DNA of 64,000 nucleotides from Sphingomonas metalli (GTDB taxonomy: Bacteria; Pseudomonadota; Alphaproteobacteria; Sphingomonadales; Sphingomonadaceae): positions 310,001 through 374,000 of the forward strand of contig NZ_BMIH01000003.1 of the NCBI RefSeq assembly GCF_014641735.1. The letters run 5' to 3'. Shown here piece by piece: positions 56,427-64,000 of this stretch (the stretch's first letter is position 1; every line of letters starts with the position of its first letter). A program made the position numbers and the translations under genes. Under the pieces are notes generated by a model, which searched no databases, was not told the origin of the DNA, and worked only from the letters and a program-made list of their open reading frames with translations.

Positions 56427-58826
56427 TCAACCGGAACGGTCTGGCAACGGTGCGGCCGGCTGCATCGCCGCCACCGCCTCCGCCAGCTGCTGGACGGAGA
56501 AGGGCTTGGGCAGGAAGGAGACATTGTCGAGATCGATCGAGCGGCGCAGCTGCTCCTCGGCATAGCCCGACATGAACAGCACCGGCAGGTCGGGATAGCG
56601 CTCGCGCACCCGGCGGACCATGGTCGGCCCGTCCATCATCGGCATGACCACGTCGGAGACGAGGATGTCGGGCCGCGGCGACGCCTCGATCAGCTCGAGC
56701 GCCGCCTCGCCATTCTCGGCGGTCAGCACGCTATAGCCCTGTCGCGTCAGGGCGCGCTCGGCGACCGCGCGCACCATGTCCTCGTCCTCGACCAGCAGGA
56801 TCGTCCCCTGGCCCCAGGGCGTCGTGGCGCGCGGGGCCGGCTTGGGCGGCGGCAGTCGCGCCGGCGCGGCGCCGGCGGCATGCACCGGCAGATAGATGGT
56901 GAAGGTCGCGCCCTTGCCGGGACGCGAGTCGGCGAAGATCCAGCCGCCGGACTGTTTGACGATGCCGTAGACGGTCGACAGGCCCAGGCCCGTGCCCTTG
57001 CCCGTCTCCTTGGTGGTGAAGAAGGGTTCGAAGATCTTCGGCAGCACGTCGGGCGGGATGCCGGTGCCGGTGTCGCTGACCGACAGGGCGGTATAGTCCG
57101 CGACCGGCAGGATCTCGTTGCCCATCGCGCGCACCTCGTCCGCGGCAACGGCGCGGGTCTGGATGGTCAGCGTGCCACCGCCCGCGGGATTGGCGGAGAG
57201 CATCGCGTCGCGCGCGTTGACGGCGAGGTTGACGACGACCTGCTCCATCTGCCCCGGATCGGCGCGGACGGGGCCCAGGCCGCGGCCGTGGCTGACGTCG
57301 AGCCGCACCGTCTCGCCCATCAGCCGCTTGAGCAGCGTCGACACCTCGGAGACGACGTCGGGCAGCTGCAGGATCTGCGGCCGCAGCGTCTGCTGGCGCG
57401 AAAAGGCGAGCAGCTGCCGGGTCAGGCTGGCGGCGCGGTTCGAGTTGGTGCGGATCTGCTGGATGTCGTCATAGTCGCTGTCGCCCGGCGCGTGGCGCAT
57501 CAGCATCAGGTCGCAATGCCCCAGGATCGCGGTGAGAATATTGTTGAAGTCGTGCGCGACGCCGCCCGCCAGCTGGCCGACCGCCTGCATCTTGGTGGCC
57601 TGCGCCACCTCGCGCTTAAGACGCGTCTCCTCGGAATTGTTCTTTAGGCTGAGCAGCACCGCCGCATCGCCCAGCCCGCGCGCGCCGGCGATCGTCAGCG
57701 CGACCGGCTCTTCGGGAAAGTCCTTGAGCCGCACCGCCATATCGGCCGAGTGGGTCGCGCCGGCGGCGAAGCGGCGGATCGCATCGGCGACCGCCGTCTT
57801 GTCCTCGCGCACCACCAGGTCGCCCGGATAGACGGGTAGCGCCTTGGCATCGGCGCCCGCGGCGCGGATGAAGGCGGCGTTCATCTGCAGGAAGCGGCCG
57901 TCGCGATCGACCAGTGCCATGCCGAAGGGCATCAGCCCGACAAAGGCGCGGACATGGTCGGGCCCCGCCCCGCCCGAGCCGGGCAGCGCGGCCGCGCCGA
58001 GATCGTCGAGCAGCAGGACGAGCAGCGGCGCGTCCGCCGCGTCAAGGAACGGGATTTCGAGGAAGCGGAGTGGCGGTCCCCGGTCCCCTTCGCGGGCGAG
58101 GCGGAGCATGCCGCGCCCGTCGCCGGTGACGAATTCGGCGAGATCGCGCCCTTCGAGCGTGCCGTTGCCCTCGCCCAGCGCGCGCCGGGTCAGGCCGGGA
58201 TCGGCGGCGATCACCGTTCCGTCATGCGCTACCAACGCCGCCATCGCACCCGCCCGACCGAGCCGGTCGCCGATCGGCCCCGCGACCATCCGCCGCAGCG
58301 CCTCGAACGCGCCGCGCGCGTCGGGGCGGGCGAGCCGCCAGACCAGCATGTCCGCCTCGTCGCCGGCACGGACCAGCGTGACGTCGTAGAGGCCGTCCAC
58401 GCCCTCGGCCCGGGCGAAGCCGTCGCGCCAGGCGATCCGCGCCGCCTCGGCCATGCGCGCGATCGCCGTCTCGCCGAGCGGCAGGCTGGGCGGGGTCGGC
58501 AGGTCGGGAAAGAGCGCGACGAAGGCGTCGTTCGCGCAGACCAGCCGGCCGCCCCGGTCGGTGACCGCGACCGGGTCCTCGCCGGTGCAGGCGATCGCAC
58601 GGGCCAGATGCCAGTCGATCGACCGGACCGGCGGCGGCGCGACCGGCGCGAGCAGCCGCCACGCGATGGCCGCGCCGCAGGCGACCACGCCCGCCGCCGC
58701 GAACCCGCCGGCGATCAGCCAGTCGCGCGCCACCCCCAGCGCGATCGCACCGGCCGCCACCGCCGTCAGCACGGCGACGAGGGCGGCGATCCGGGTCGGC
58801 GCGGGACGGGAGGGAAGCGGAGCCAT
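56427..58826 (-). CDS. cckA: Hybrid histidine kinase CckA
   Basis: A 799-residue membrane hybrid kinase. Two N-terminal membrane helices ([17 protein letters not shown], then [15 protein letters not shown]) are followed by a PAS region. The phosphoacceptor His425 is in [19 protein letters not shown], the CckA-type H-box. The HATPase and a C-terminal receiver follow, with Asp725 in [11 protein letters not shown] and KPF at the end. In Caulobacter, CckA feeds ChpT and then CtrA and CpdR; neither partner gene is in the window. GAGGGG precedes the ATG. Confidence 0.88.
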   Translation of the reverse strand: MAPLPSRPAPTRIAALVAVLTAVAAGAIALGVARDWLIAGGFAAAGVVACGAAIAWRLLAPVAPPPVRSIDWHLARAIACTGEDPVAVTDRGGRLVCANDAFVALFPDLPTPPSLPLGETAIARMAEAARIAWRDGFARAEGVDGLYDVTLVRAGDEADMLVWRLARPDARGAFEALRRMVAGPIGDRLGRAGAMAALVAHDGTVIAADPGLTRRALGEGNGTLEGRDLAEFVTGDGRGMLRLAREGDRGPPLRFLEIPFLDAADAPLLVLLLDDLGAAALPGSGGAGPDHVRAFVGLMPFGMALVDRDGRFLQMNAAFIRAAGADAKALPVYPGDLVVREDKTAVADAIRRFAAGATHSADMAVRLKDFPEEPVALTIAGARGLGDAAVLLSLKNNSEETRLKREVAQATKMQAVGQLAGGVAHDFNNILTAILGHCDLMLMRHAPGDSDYDDIQQIRTNSNRAASLTRQLLAFSRQQTLRPQILQLPDVVSEVSTLLKRLMGETVRLDVSHGRGLGPVRADPGQMEQVVVNLAVNARDAMLSANPAGGGTLTIQTRAVAADEVRAMGNEILPVADYTALSVSDTGTGIPPDVLPKIFEPFFTTKETGKGTGLGLSTVYGIVKQSGGWIFADSRPGKGATFTIYLPVHAAGAAPARLPPPKPAPRATTPWGQGTILLVEDEDMVRAVAERALTRQGYSVLTAENGEAALELIEASPRPDILVSDVVMPMMDGPTMVRRVRERYPDLPVLFMSGYAEEQLRRSIDLDNVSFLPKPFSVQQLAEAVAAMQPAAPLPDRSG

Positions 58827-58944
58827 GACGCCCCTCTTCGGGCGGGCAAGCGGGTGACGTCAAGCGATGGTGAACGGGGCGAAAAGCTCGGTGGGCGTTG
58901 GGGCGGGCAATCCTCCCCATGGCGGGGGAGGATGAAGCGTACCG

Positions 58945-58974
58945 AAAAAAGGGCGGCCCTTCCGAGCCGCCCTT
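58945..58974 (-). terminator. Rho-independent terminator after the M13 peptidase
   Basis: On the minus strand, AAGGGCGGC pairs with GCCGCCCTT over an eight-base loop and is followed by TTTTTT. It starts six bases past the stop codon. Confidence 0.88.
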
Positions 58975-58979
58975 CCCGA

Positions 58980-61061
58980 TTACCAGACCTTGATACGATC
59001 CGCCGGCGACAGATAGTATTTCTCGCCCGGCTGGACGTTGAACGCCGGATACCAGGCGTCGAGATTGCGGACCACATAGGGCCGCCAGGCGCCCGGCGTA
59101 TGCGGATCGGTCGTCAGCTGCTGGCGCAGCGCTGCCTCGCGCGACTTGTTCTGCCAGACCTGGCCGAAGCCAAGGAAGAAGCGCTGGTCGCCCGTATAGC
59201 CACCGATCACCGGCGCGGGCTTGCCGTTCAGCGAGATCTTGTAGGCGTCGTAGGCGACGTTGACGCCCGCCAGATCGGCCATGTTCTCGCCCAGCGTCAG
59301 CTCGCCGTTCACATGCATGCCCGGGATCGGCTCATAGGCCGAATATTGCGCGACCACGCGGTCGGTATAGGCCTTGAACCGCTCCGCGTCCTGCGGCGTC
59401 CACCATTCGACCAGATTGCCCTTCGGATCGAACTTGCGGCCCTGATCGTCGAAGTGATGGCTGATCTCGTGGCCGATCACCGCGCCGATCGCGCCGTAAT
59501 TAACCGCCGGATCGGCGTTCGGATCGAAGAAGGGTGGCTGGAGGATCGCCGCCGGGAAGACGATCTCGTTCATCAGCGGATTGGCATAGGCGTTGACCGT
59601 CTGCGGAGTCATGAACCACTCCGACCGGTCGACCGGCTTGCCGATCTTGGCGAGCTGGCGGTCATACTCGAACTCGGTCGCACGCTGGGCGTTGCCCAGC
59701 ACGTCGCCCGGCACCACGCGCAGCGCGGTATAGTCACGGAACTTGTCCGGATAGCCGATCTTGGCGGTGAAGGCGGCGAGCTTCTGCCGCGCCTTGACCT
59801 TGGTCTCGGGCGCCATCCATTCGAGCCGCTGGAGCCGGAGGTCGAACGCGGCGATGATGTTGCGCACCAGCTCGTCGGCCTTGGCCTTGGCCTCGGGCGG
59901 GAAGTAGCGCTGGACATAGACCTGGCCGACCGCCTCGCCCATGCTGCCGTTGACGAGGTCGACGCCCCGCTTCCACCGCTCCTTGAGCTGCGGGGTCCCG
60001 CTCAGCGTCGTGCCGTAAAAGGCGAAGTTCGCGTCGACGAACGGCTTGGACAGGAGCGGCGCGGCGTCGCTGATCGTGTGGAACGCCAGATAGTCGCGCC
60101 AGGTCGCAATCGGGGTCGCGCCGATGATCTTGGCGGTGGCGGTCAGCGCGGACGGCTGGCTGGCGATCACGCGCGGCTGGCCGGCGAAGCCCGCGCCCTT
60201 CAGGAAGGTCGCCCAGTCGAAGCCGGGCATCCTCGTGGCCAGCTGCGCCTCGGGCACAGGGTTGTAGAGCTTGTCGACCTGCCGCTGCTCGGCGCGGGTC
60301 CAGTGGACCTTGGCGATCTGCTTCTCGAGCGCGAAGATGCGCTGCGCCGCCCCGTCCGGATCGGGGCGACCGGCCAGGCGCAGCATCGTCGCGATGTGCG
60401 CGACATATTTGGTCCGCGCCTCGGCGAACTTCGGATTGTCGACGAGGTAATAGTCGCGATCGGGAAGGCCCAGTCCGCCCTGGCCGAGATAGACCGAGTA
60501 GACGCTGTTGTCCTTCAGGTCCTGCTCGACGCCGACGCCGATCGGCATGCCGATGCCGCGACGGTTGGCGTTGGCGAAGGCGGAAGCGAGCTGCGCCGGG
60601 GTCTTCACCGCGTCGATCGCGGCGAGATAGGGCTTGAGCGGGGTCGCACCCGCCCGCTCGATCGCCGCCTCGTCCATGAAGCTCGCATAGACGGTGCCGA
60701 TCTTCTGCCCGACGCCCCCGGTCGCGCCCGGCGCCTTGGCCGAATCCTCGATCACCTGGCGGGTGCGCTGGTCGGAGAGGTCACGCAGGATGCCGAAGCC
60801 GCCCCAGCTCGACCGGTCGGCGGGGATCTCGGTCCGGTCGTTCCACTTGCCGTTGACGAAGCGGTAGAAGTCGTCGCCCGGCTTCACCGAAGTGTCCATG
60901 CCGGTCAGGTCGACGCCGAACGTCCCGAGGCTCGGCTTGCCGCTGGCGGCGACCGGTGCGGTCGCGGCGGGAGCGGAGCTTTGGGAGGTGGCGGTCGTCT
61001 GGGCGATCGCGGCGGTGGTAACGGAGGTCAGGAGCAGGGTAGCGAACAGGCGCCGGCGCAT
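58980..61061 (-). CDS. M13 family metallopeptidase (neprilysin/PepO-like), exported
   Basis: A 693-residue zinc peptidase for oligopeptides. Signal peptide MRRRLFATLLLTSVTTAAIA. The zinc site HEISH has His531, Glu532 and His535, with the third ligand in GENMADLAGVNVAYDAY. The C-terminal CxxW-like end is here SPADRIKVW. The length is normal. It is the second secreted di-/oligopeptidase in the window. It is monocistronic with its own terminator. Confidence 0.95.
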   Translation of the reverse strand: MRRRLFATLLLTSVTTAAIAQTTATSQSSAPAATAPVAASGKPSLGTFGVDLTGMDTSVKPGDDFYRFVNGKWNDRTEIPADRSSWGGFGILRDLSDQRTRQVIEDSAKAPGATGGVGQKIGTVYASFMDEAAIERAGATPLKPYLAAIDAVKTPAQLASAFANANRRGIGMPIGVGVEQDLKDNSVYSVYLGQGGLGLPDRDYYLVDNPKFAEARTKYVAHIATMLRLAGRPDPDGAAQRIFALEKQIAKVHWTRAEQRQVDKLYNPVPEAQLATRMPGFDWATFLKGAGFAGQPRVIASQPSALTATAKIIGATPIATWRDYLAFHTISDAAPLLSKPFVDANFAFYGTTLSGTPQLKERWKRGVDLVNGSMGEAVGQVYVQRYFPPEAKAKADELVRNIIAAFDLRLQRLEWMAPETKVKARQKLAAFTAKIGYPDKFRDYTALRVVPGDVLGNAQRATEFEYDRQLAKIGKPVDRSEWFMTPQTVNAYANPLMNEIVFPAAILQPPFFDPNADPAVNYGAIGAVIGHEISHHFDDQGRKFDPKGNLVEWWTPQDAERFKAYTDRVVAQYSAYEPIPGMHVNGELTLGENMADLAGVNVAYDAYKISLNGKPAPVIGGYTGDQRFFLGFGQVWQNKSREAALRQQLTTDPHTPGAWRPYVVRNLDAWYPAFNVQPGEKYYLSPADRIKVW

Positions 61062-61119
61062 CTCGTATCCTTTGACACCAAAATCGGTGTCCGGCGTTGT
61101 AGCGCGCTAATACGGCACG

Positions 61120-61707
61120 TCAAACGTCCTGACGTTGATCGCGCACGGCGTGGCGATGCCGCCATTTGCGCGCGATCCACAGCCGCCAGCCGAGCGCGGA
61201 CAGCGCATAGCCGAGCGTGGAGGCGAGCCCGGTCAGCACCAGCAGCCCGATGCCGAAGGCGGGTCCCTGGTCCCACAGCCAGTGCAGGCAGCCGGTCGCC
61301 CATTGCAGCCACCCCGTCGCCGCCTCCTGCACCGGCTGGCTGACCATCGGCACATCGGTGCGCATCATCCACGCGCCGATGCGATAGGCGACGAACCACA
61401 GGAGCGGCGTGGTCAGCGGATTGGTGATGAAGGTGGTCAGCGCCGCCACCGGCACATTGGCGCGGAACGGCAGCGCGAAGACCGCCGCGATCGCGATCTG
61501 CGCGACCGGGAACAGGAAGCCCGCGATCATGCCCAGCGCGACGCCCCGCGGCACCGAGCGGCGGGTGAAGCGCCACAGTTCGGGCGCCAGCACGCGATGC
61601 GAGACCGGGCGGAGCAGCCGGCTGCGCTCCATCGACTCGCGCGTCGGCAGGTTGCGGCGGCACCAGGCGGCCGAGCGCTGCCACATGGAGGGCGGCGCGG
61701 ACGCCAT
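61120..61707 (-). CDS. DUF2062 membrane protein
   Basis: A 195-residue protein with the DUF2062 pattern: PRGVALGMIAGFLFPV, then FRANVPVAALTTFITNPLTTPLLW, then a hydrophobic segment ending in GLLVLTGLASTLGYALSALG. About three membrane spans. The function is unknown. It overlaps the smpB stop by one base (TGATG), so it is likely translated with it. Confidence 0.85.
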   Translation of the reverse strand: MASAPPSMWQRSAAWCRRNLPTRESMERSRLLRPVSHRVLAPELWRFTRRSVPRGVALGMIAGFLFPVAQIAIAAVFALPFRANVPVAALTTFITNPLTTPLLWFVAYRIGAWMMRTDVPMVSQPVQEAATGWLQWATGCLHWLWDQGPAFGIGLLVLTGLASTLGYALSALGWRLWIARKWRHRHAVRDQRQDV

Positions 61708-62189
61708 CAGCCGCGGTCGCGCAGGATGCGGCCGGCCTCGCGCTTCCAGTCGCGCTCCTTGATCGCCTCGCGCTTGTCGTGCGCCTTGCGACCCTTGGCC
61801 AATGCCAGCTCCACCTTCGCCCGCCCCCGCGAATTGAAATAGACCGACAGCGGCACCAGGGTCATGCCTTCGCGCGCCACCGCTCCGTGCAGCTTGTTTA
61901 TTTCCCGCTGATGAAGGAGCAATTTACGCGGCCGCTTGGCCTCGTGATTGAACCGGTTGCCGTGGCTGAATTCGGGGACGTTGGCGTTGACCAGCCAGAT
62001 CTCCTCTCCCTTCACCTCCGCATAGCTTTCCGCGATCGAGCCTTCGCCAAAGCGCAGGCTCTTCACCTCGGTGCCGGTCAGCGCGATCCCGGCCTCGTAG
62101 ACCGTGTCGATACTGTAGTCGAACCGGGCCTTGCGGTTCTCGGCGACGATCTTCTTCTTGTCGAAGGTTGCGGGCTTGGGACGGGACAT
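61707..62189 (-). CDS. smpB: SsrA-binding protein SmpB
   Basis: A 160-residue partner of tmRNA in trans-translation. [34 protein letters not shown] and the basic C-terminal tail [19 protein letters not shown] are diagnostic. The start at 62189 ([14 protein letters not shown]) is the family start. The tmRNA gene is not seen in this window. Confidence 0.95.
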   Translation of the reverse strand: MSRPKPATFDKKKIVAENRKARFDYSIDTVYEAGIALTGTEVKSLRFGEGSIAESYAEVKGEEIWLVNANVPEFSHGNRFNHEAKRPRKLLLHQREINKLHGAVAREGMTLVPLSVYFNSRGRAKVELALAKGRKAHDKREAIKERDWKREAGRILRDRG

Positions 62190-62347
62190 GCGCGAGCGAT
62201 GTAGGCGTCGCCGGGGTCGCTGGGAAGCGGCTGCGCGGCGGACATGCGCAAAGTCGGGACGGACCGGCAGATCGAACGCTTCGTCGCTGCTCATGCACGG
62301 TTCATCGATGATACTCCATCTCTCGGCCTCTAGGCAGGAGGCTGGGC

Positions 62348-63058
62348 ATGGATCGGGCATGGACGCGGGGAACAGGGCTGGCATCGGCCGCGGTACTGGC
62401 GGCGGGCCTGGTGGCGGGCGGCTATCTGATGGGGAACGGACTGGTTCGTGCGCATCTCGCCGACCGGTCGGTGACGGTCCGCGGCCTTGCCGAGCGCAAC
62501 GTCACCGCGGATCTCGCCGTGTGGACGCTCAACTATTCGGAAGCGGGCAGCGACCTGGCGACGGTGCAGGCGCAGATCGACCGCGACACGCAGACGATCC
62601 GCCGCTTCTTCGCCGCGCTCGGCTTTCCCGATTCGGCGCTCAGCCCGGCCGGCGCCGGCGTGCAGGAGAATTTCATCAACGGCGTCCAGCGCGTCACGGT
62701 CAGCCAGCGGCTGCAACTGCGCACCACCGATATCGCGCGGGCACGGGCGGCGGTCGCGCGGCAGTTCGACCTCGTCCGCAACGGCGTCGTCCTGCAGGAG
62801 GGGTCGGGAATGACCTACAGCTTCACCAAACTCAATGCGGTGAAGCCCGCGATGGTGGCCGAAGCCACCCGCGACGCGCGCGCGGCGGCGGAGCAGTTCG
62901 CCAAGGACAGCGACACCGGCGTCGGCGGGATCAAGAGCGCGACGCAGGGCTATTTCTCCGTCGAGGCGCGCGACGGCGAGCAGGCGGGCTATGGCGTCGC
63001 CGACACGCCCTTCAAGAAGGTGCGCGTGGTGACGACGATCGACTTCTACCTGCGATGA
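62348..63058 (+). CDS. SIMPL-domain protein, exported or membrane-anchored
   Basis: A 236-residue protein with an N-terminal anchor ([19 protein letters not shown]) and a SIMPL (DUF541) domain: [20 protein letters not shown], then an internal duplication of beta-alpha units to [10 protein letters not shown]. Members are periplasmic or outer-membrane proteins with poorly known roles (oxidative stress is reported for some). GGAGG precedes the ATG. A parS-like site follows 19 bases after the stop. Confidence 0.87.
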   Translation: MDRAWTRGTGLASAAVLAAGLVAGGYLMGNGLVRAHLADRSVTVRGLAERNVTADLAVWTLNYSEAGSDLATVQAQIDRDTQTIRRFFAALGFPDSALSPAGAGVQENFINGVQRVTVSQRLQLRTTDIARARAAVARQFDLVRNGVVLQEGSGMTYSFTKLNAVKPAMVAEATRDARAAAEQFAKDSDTGVGGIKSATQGYFSVEARDGEQAGYGVADTPFKKVRVVTTIDFYLR

Positions 63059-63076
63059 GCGGCATCGACGGAGGAA

Positions 63077-63092
63077 TGTTCCACGTGGAACA
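63077..63092. promoter_or_regulatory. parS-like centromere site (ParB binding)
   Basis: TGTTCCACGTGGAACA is a perfect 16-base palindrome and fits the bacterial parS consensus TGTTNCACGTGNAACA. It lies between the convergent SIMPL and dapA genes and is the only such site I found in the window. Confidence 0.85.
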
Positions 63093-63136
63093 ATTGTAGA
63101 ACGCAGCTCGCCGTCGTCCGGCGGAGGTCGACTGGG

Positions 63137-64000
63137 TCAGCGCAGCCCCGCCGTCGCCAGCGCCGCGTCCACCAGCCCGCGCGAGGCCTCGCCCGCCGGC
63201 GTCATCGGCAGCCGCAGCGTCTGCGGAAAGCCCGGCCGCACCACCCCCAGCGCATATTTGGCCGGGCCGGGCGAGGCGTCGGTGAACATCGCCTCGTGCA
63301 GCGGATACAGCCGGTCGTGCAGCGCCAGCGCATCTCCCCACCGGGCCTCGGCACAGGCGGTCTGGAAGTCGGCGCATAGCCGCGGCGCGACATTGGCGGT
63401 CACCGAGATGCACCCCACCCCGCCCAGCGCGTTGAAGGGCAACGCCGTCTCGTCATTGCCGGACAACTGGATGAAGTCCGGCCCCAGCGCCAGACGGTGC
63501 TGGGTGGCGCGCGTCAGCACCCCGGTCGCATCCTTGATGCCGACGAAGACTTTCGGAAAGGCCCGAACGATCCGGATCACCGTGGCGGGCTGGATGTCCG
63601 TCACCGTCCGTCCGGGCACATTGTAGAGGATGATGGGCAACGGTGCGTCCGCCGCCAGCGCCTCGAAGTGGCGGAAGATCCCCTCCTGCGAGGGGCGGTT
63701 GTAATAGGGCGGCACCATCAGCGCCGCGGCCGCGCCGGCGTCGCGCGCGGCCGCCAGATTGGCGATCGCGACGCGCGTATCGTTCGACCCGGCCCCGGCG
63801 ATCACCGGCACCCGCCCCCGCGCCTGGTCGATGCAGACCCGCACGACATGGAAATGCTCGTCCTTGTCGAGCGTCGCCGCCTCGCCCGTCGTGCCGCAGG
63901 CGACCAGCGCCGACGAGCGTTCCGCGATCTGCCACTCGACAAGGTCGCGAAAGGCACGCTCGTCGAATCGTCCTTCGGCATCGAAGGGGGTGACGAGCGC
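63137..64000 (-). CDS. dapA: 4-hydroxy-tetrahydrodipicolinate synthase (5-prime end outside window)
   Basis: 287 residues are visible, in frame to the last base of the window; perhaps five to eight N-terminal residues are missing. It condenses pyruvate and aspartate semialdehyde in lysine/diaminopimelate synthesis. The frame opens ALVTPFDAEGRFDERAFRDL. ACGTTGEAATL gives the CGTTGE motif, YNVPGRT the tyrosine, and GIKDATG the Schiff-base lysine. The true start lies beyond position 64000. Confidence 0.94.
   Translation of the reverse strand, partial: ALVTPFDAEGRFDERAFRDLVEWQIAERSSALVACGTTGEAATLDKDEHFHVVRVCIDQARGRVPVIAGAGSNDTRVAIANLAAARDAGAAAALMVPPYYNRPSQEGIFRHFEALAADAPLPIILYNVPGRTVTDIQPATVIRIVRAFPKVFVGIKDATGVLTRATQHRLALGPDFIQLSGNDETALPFNALGGVGCISVTANVAPRLCADFQTACAEARWGDALALHDRLYPLHEAMFTDASPGPAKYALGVVRPGFPQTLRLPMTPAGEASRGLVDAALATAGLR

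Overview
The window is a GC-rich, tightly packed stretch of core chromosome from an alphaproteobacterium, most likely a sphingomonad (Sphingomonas or a close relative). This rests on three things. The neighbourhoods are typical: pckA divergent from chvI-chvG-hprK-rapZ-PTS IIA-HPr, and divL-tsaE-amgK-murU-addB-addA-trxA. Alphaproteobacterial cell-cycle kinases (a DivL-type and a CckA-type) and a CC0125/CC1285-type lipoprotein are present. The families of short intergenic palindromic repeats are also of the kind common in sphingomonads. I see no prophage, insertion sequence, CRISPR array, integrase or toxin cluster. The species is not determinable by eye.

Layout. 0-8.1 kb: tyrS and a PilZ protein, then recG divergent from sdhE and mfd. 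8.3-12 kb: an EAL phosphodiesterase coupled to a DUF4440/SnoaL-like protein, then moaA-nadK. 12.4-19.2 kb: yjbQ, tRNA-Asn, a lipoprotein with a good terminator, secA, a small secreted protein, argJ and an unlisted 43-residue membrane protein. 19.5-30.7 kb: a seven-gene minus-strand unit (divL, tsaE, amgK, murU, addB, addA, trxA); the six junctions from divL to addA are overlaps or near overlaps and trxA follows 63 bases later. 30.8-38.5 kb: ahcY with a perfect 20-base palindrome upstream, yqgE, a peroxiredoxin, amn, a Lys/Ala-rich membrane protein, an M2 peptidase and an alpha/beta hydrolase.

38.7-44.7 kb: pckA and, divergently, the ChvG/ChvI two-component system with a short HprK, RapZ, an EIIA-Man-type protein and HPr. 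This joins envelope or acid sensing to a regulatory (non-transport) phosphotransferase branch. 45-53.8 kb: a SpoU methyltransferase, an AAA ATPase overlapping rmuC, def, recR, fmt-truA, an RNA m5U methyltransferase and nnr. 54-64 kb: ilvD, a single-domain response regulator with the CckA-type hybrid kinase, an M13 peptidase, a DUF2062 protein, smpB, a SIMPL protein, a perfect parS-like 16-mer and a partial dapA.

Nearly every sizeable intergenic gap holds one or more of about five families of 70-105 base palindromic elements. The most unusual observation is that two of them lie in frame inside fmt and lengthen the protein by roughly 50-60 residues. Other leads are the parS-like site, the palindromic operators upstream of ahcY and between pckA and chvI, the tyrosine that replaces the phosphoacceptor histidine in the DivL-type kinase, and the 43-residue membrane protein. 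I did not find a wholly novel multi-gene system here.
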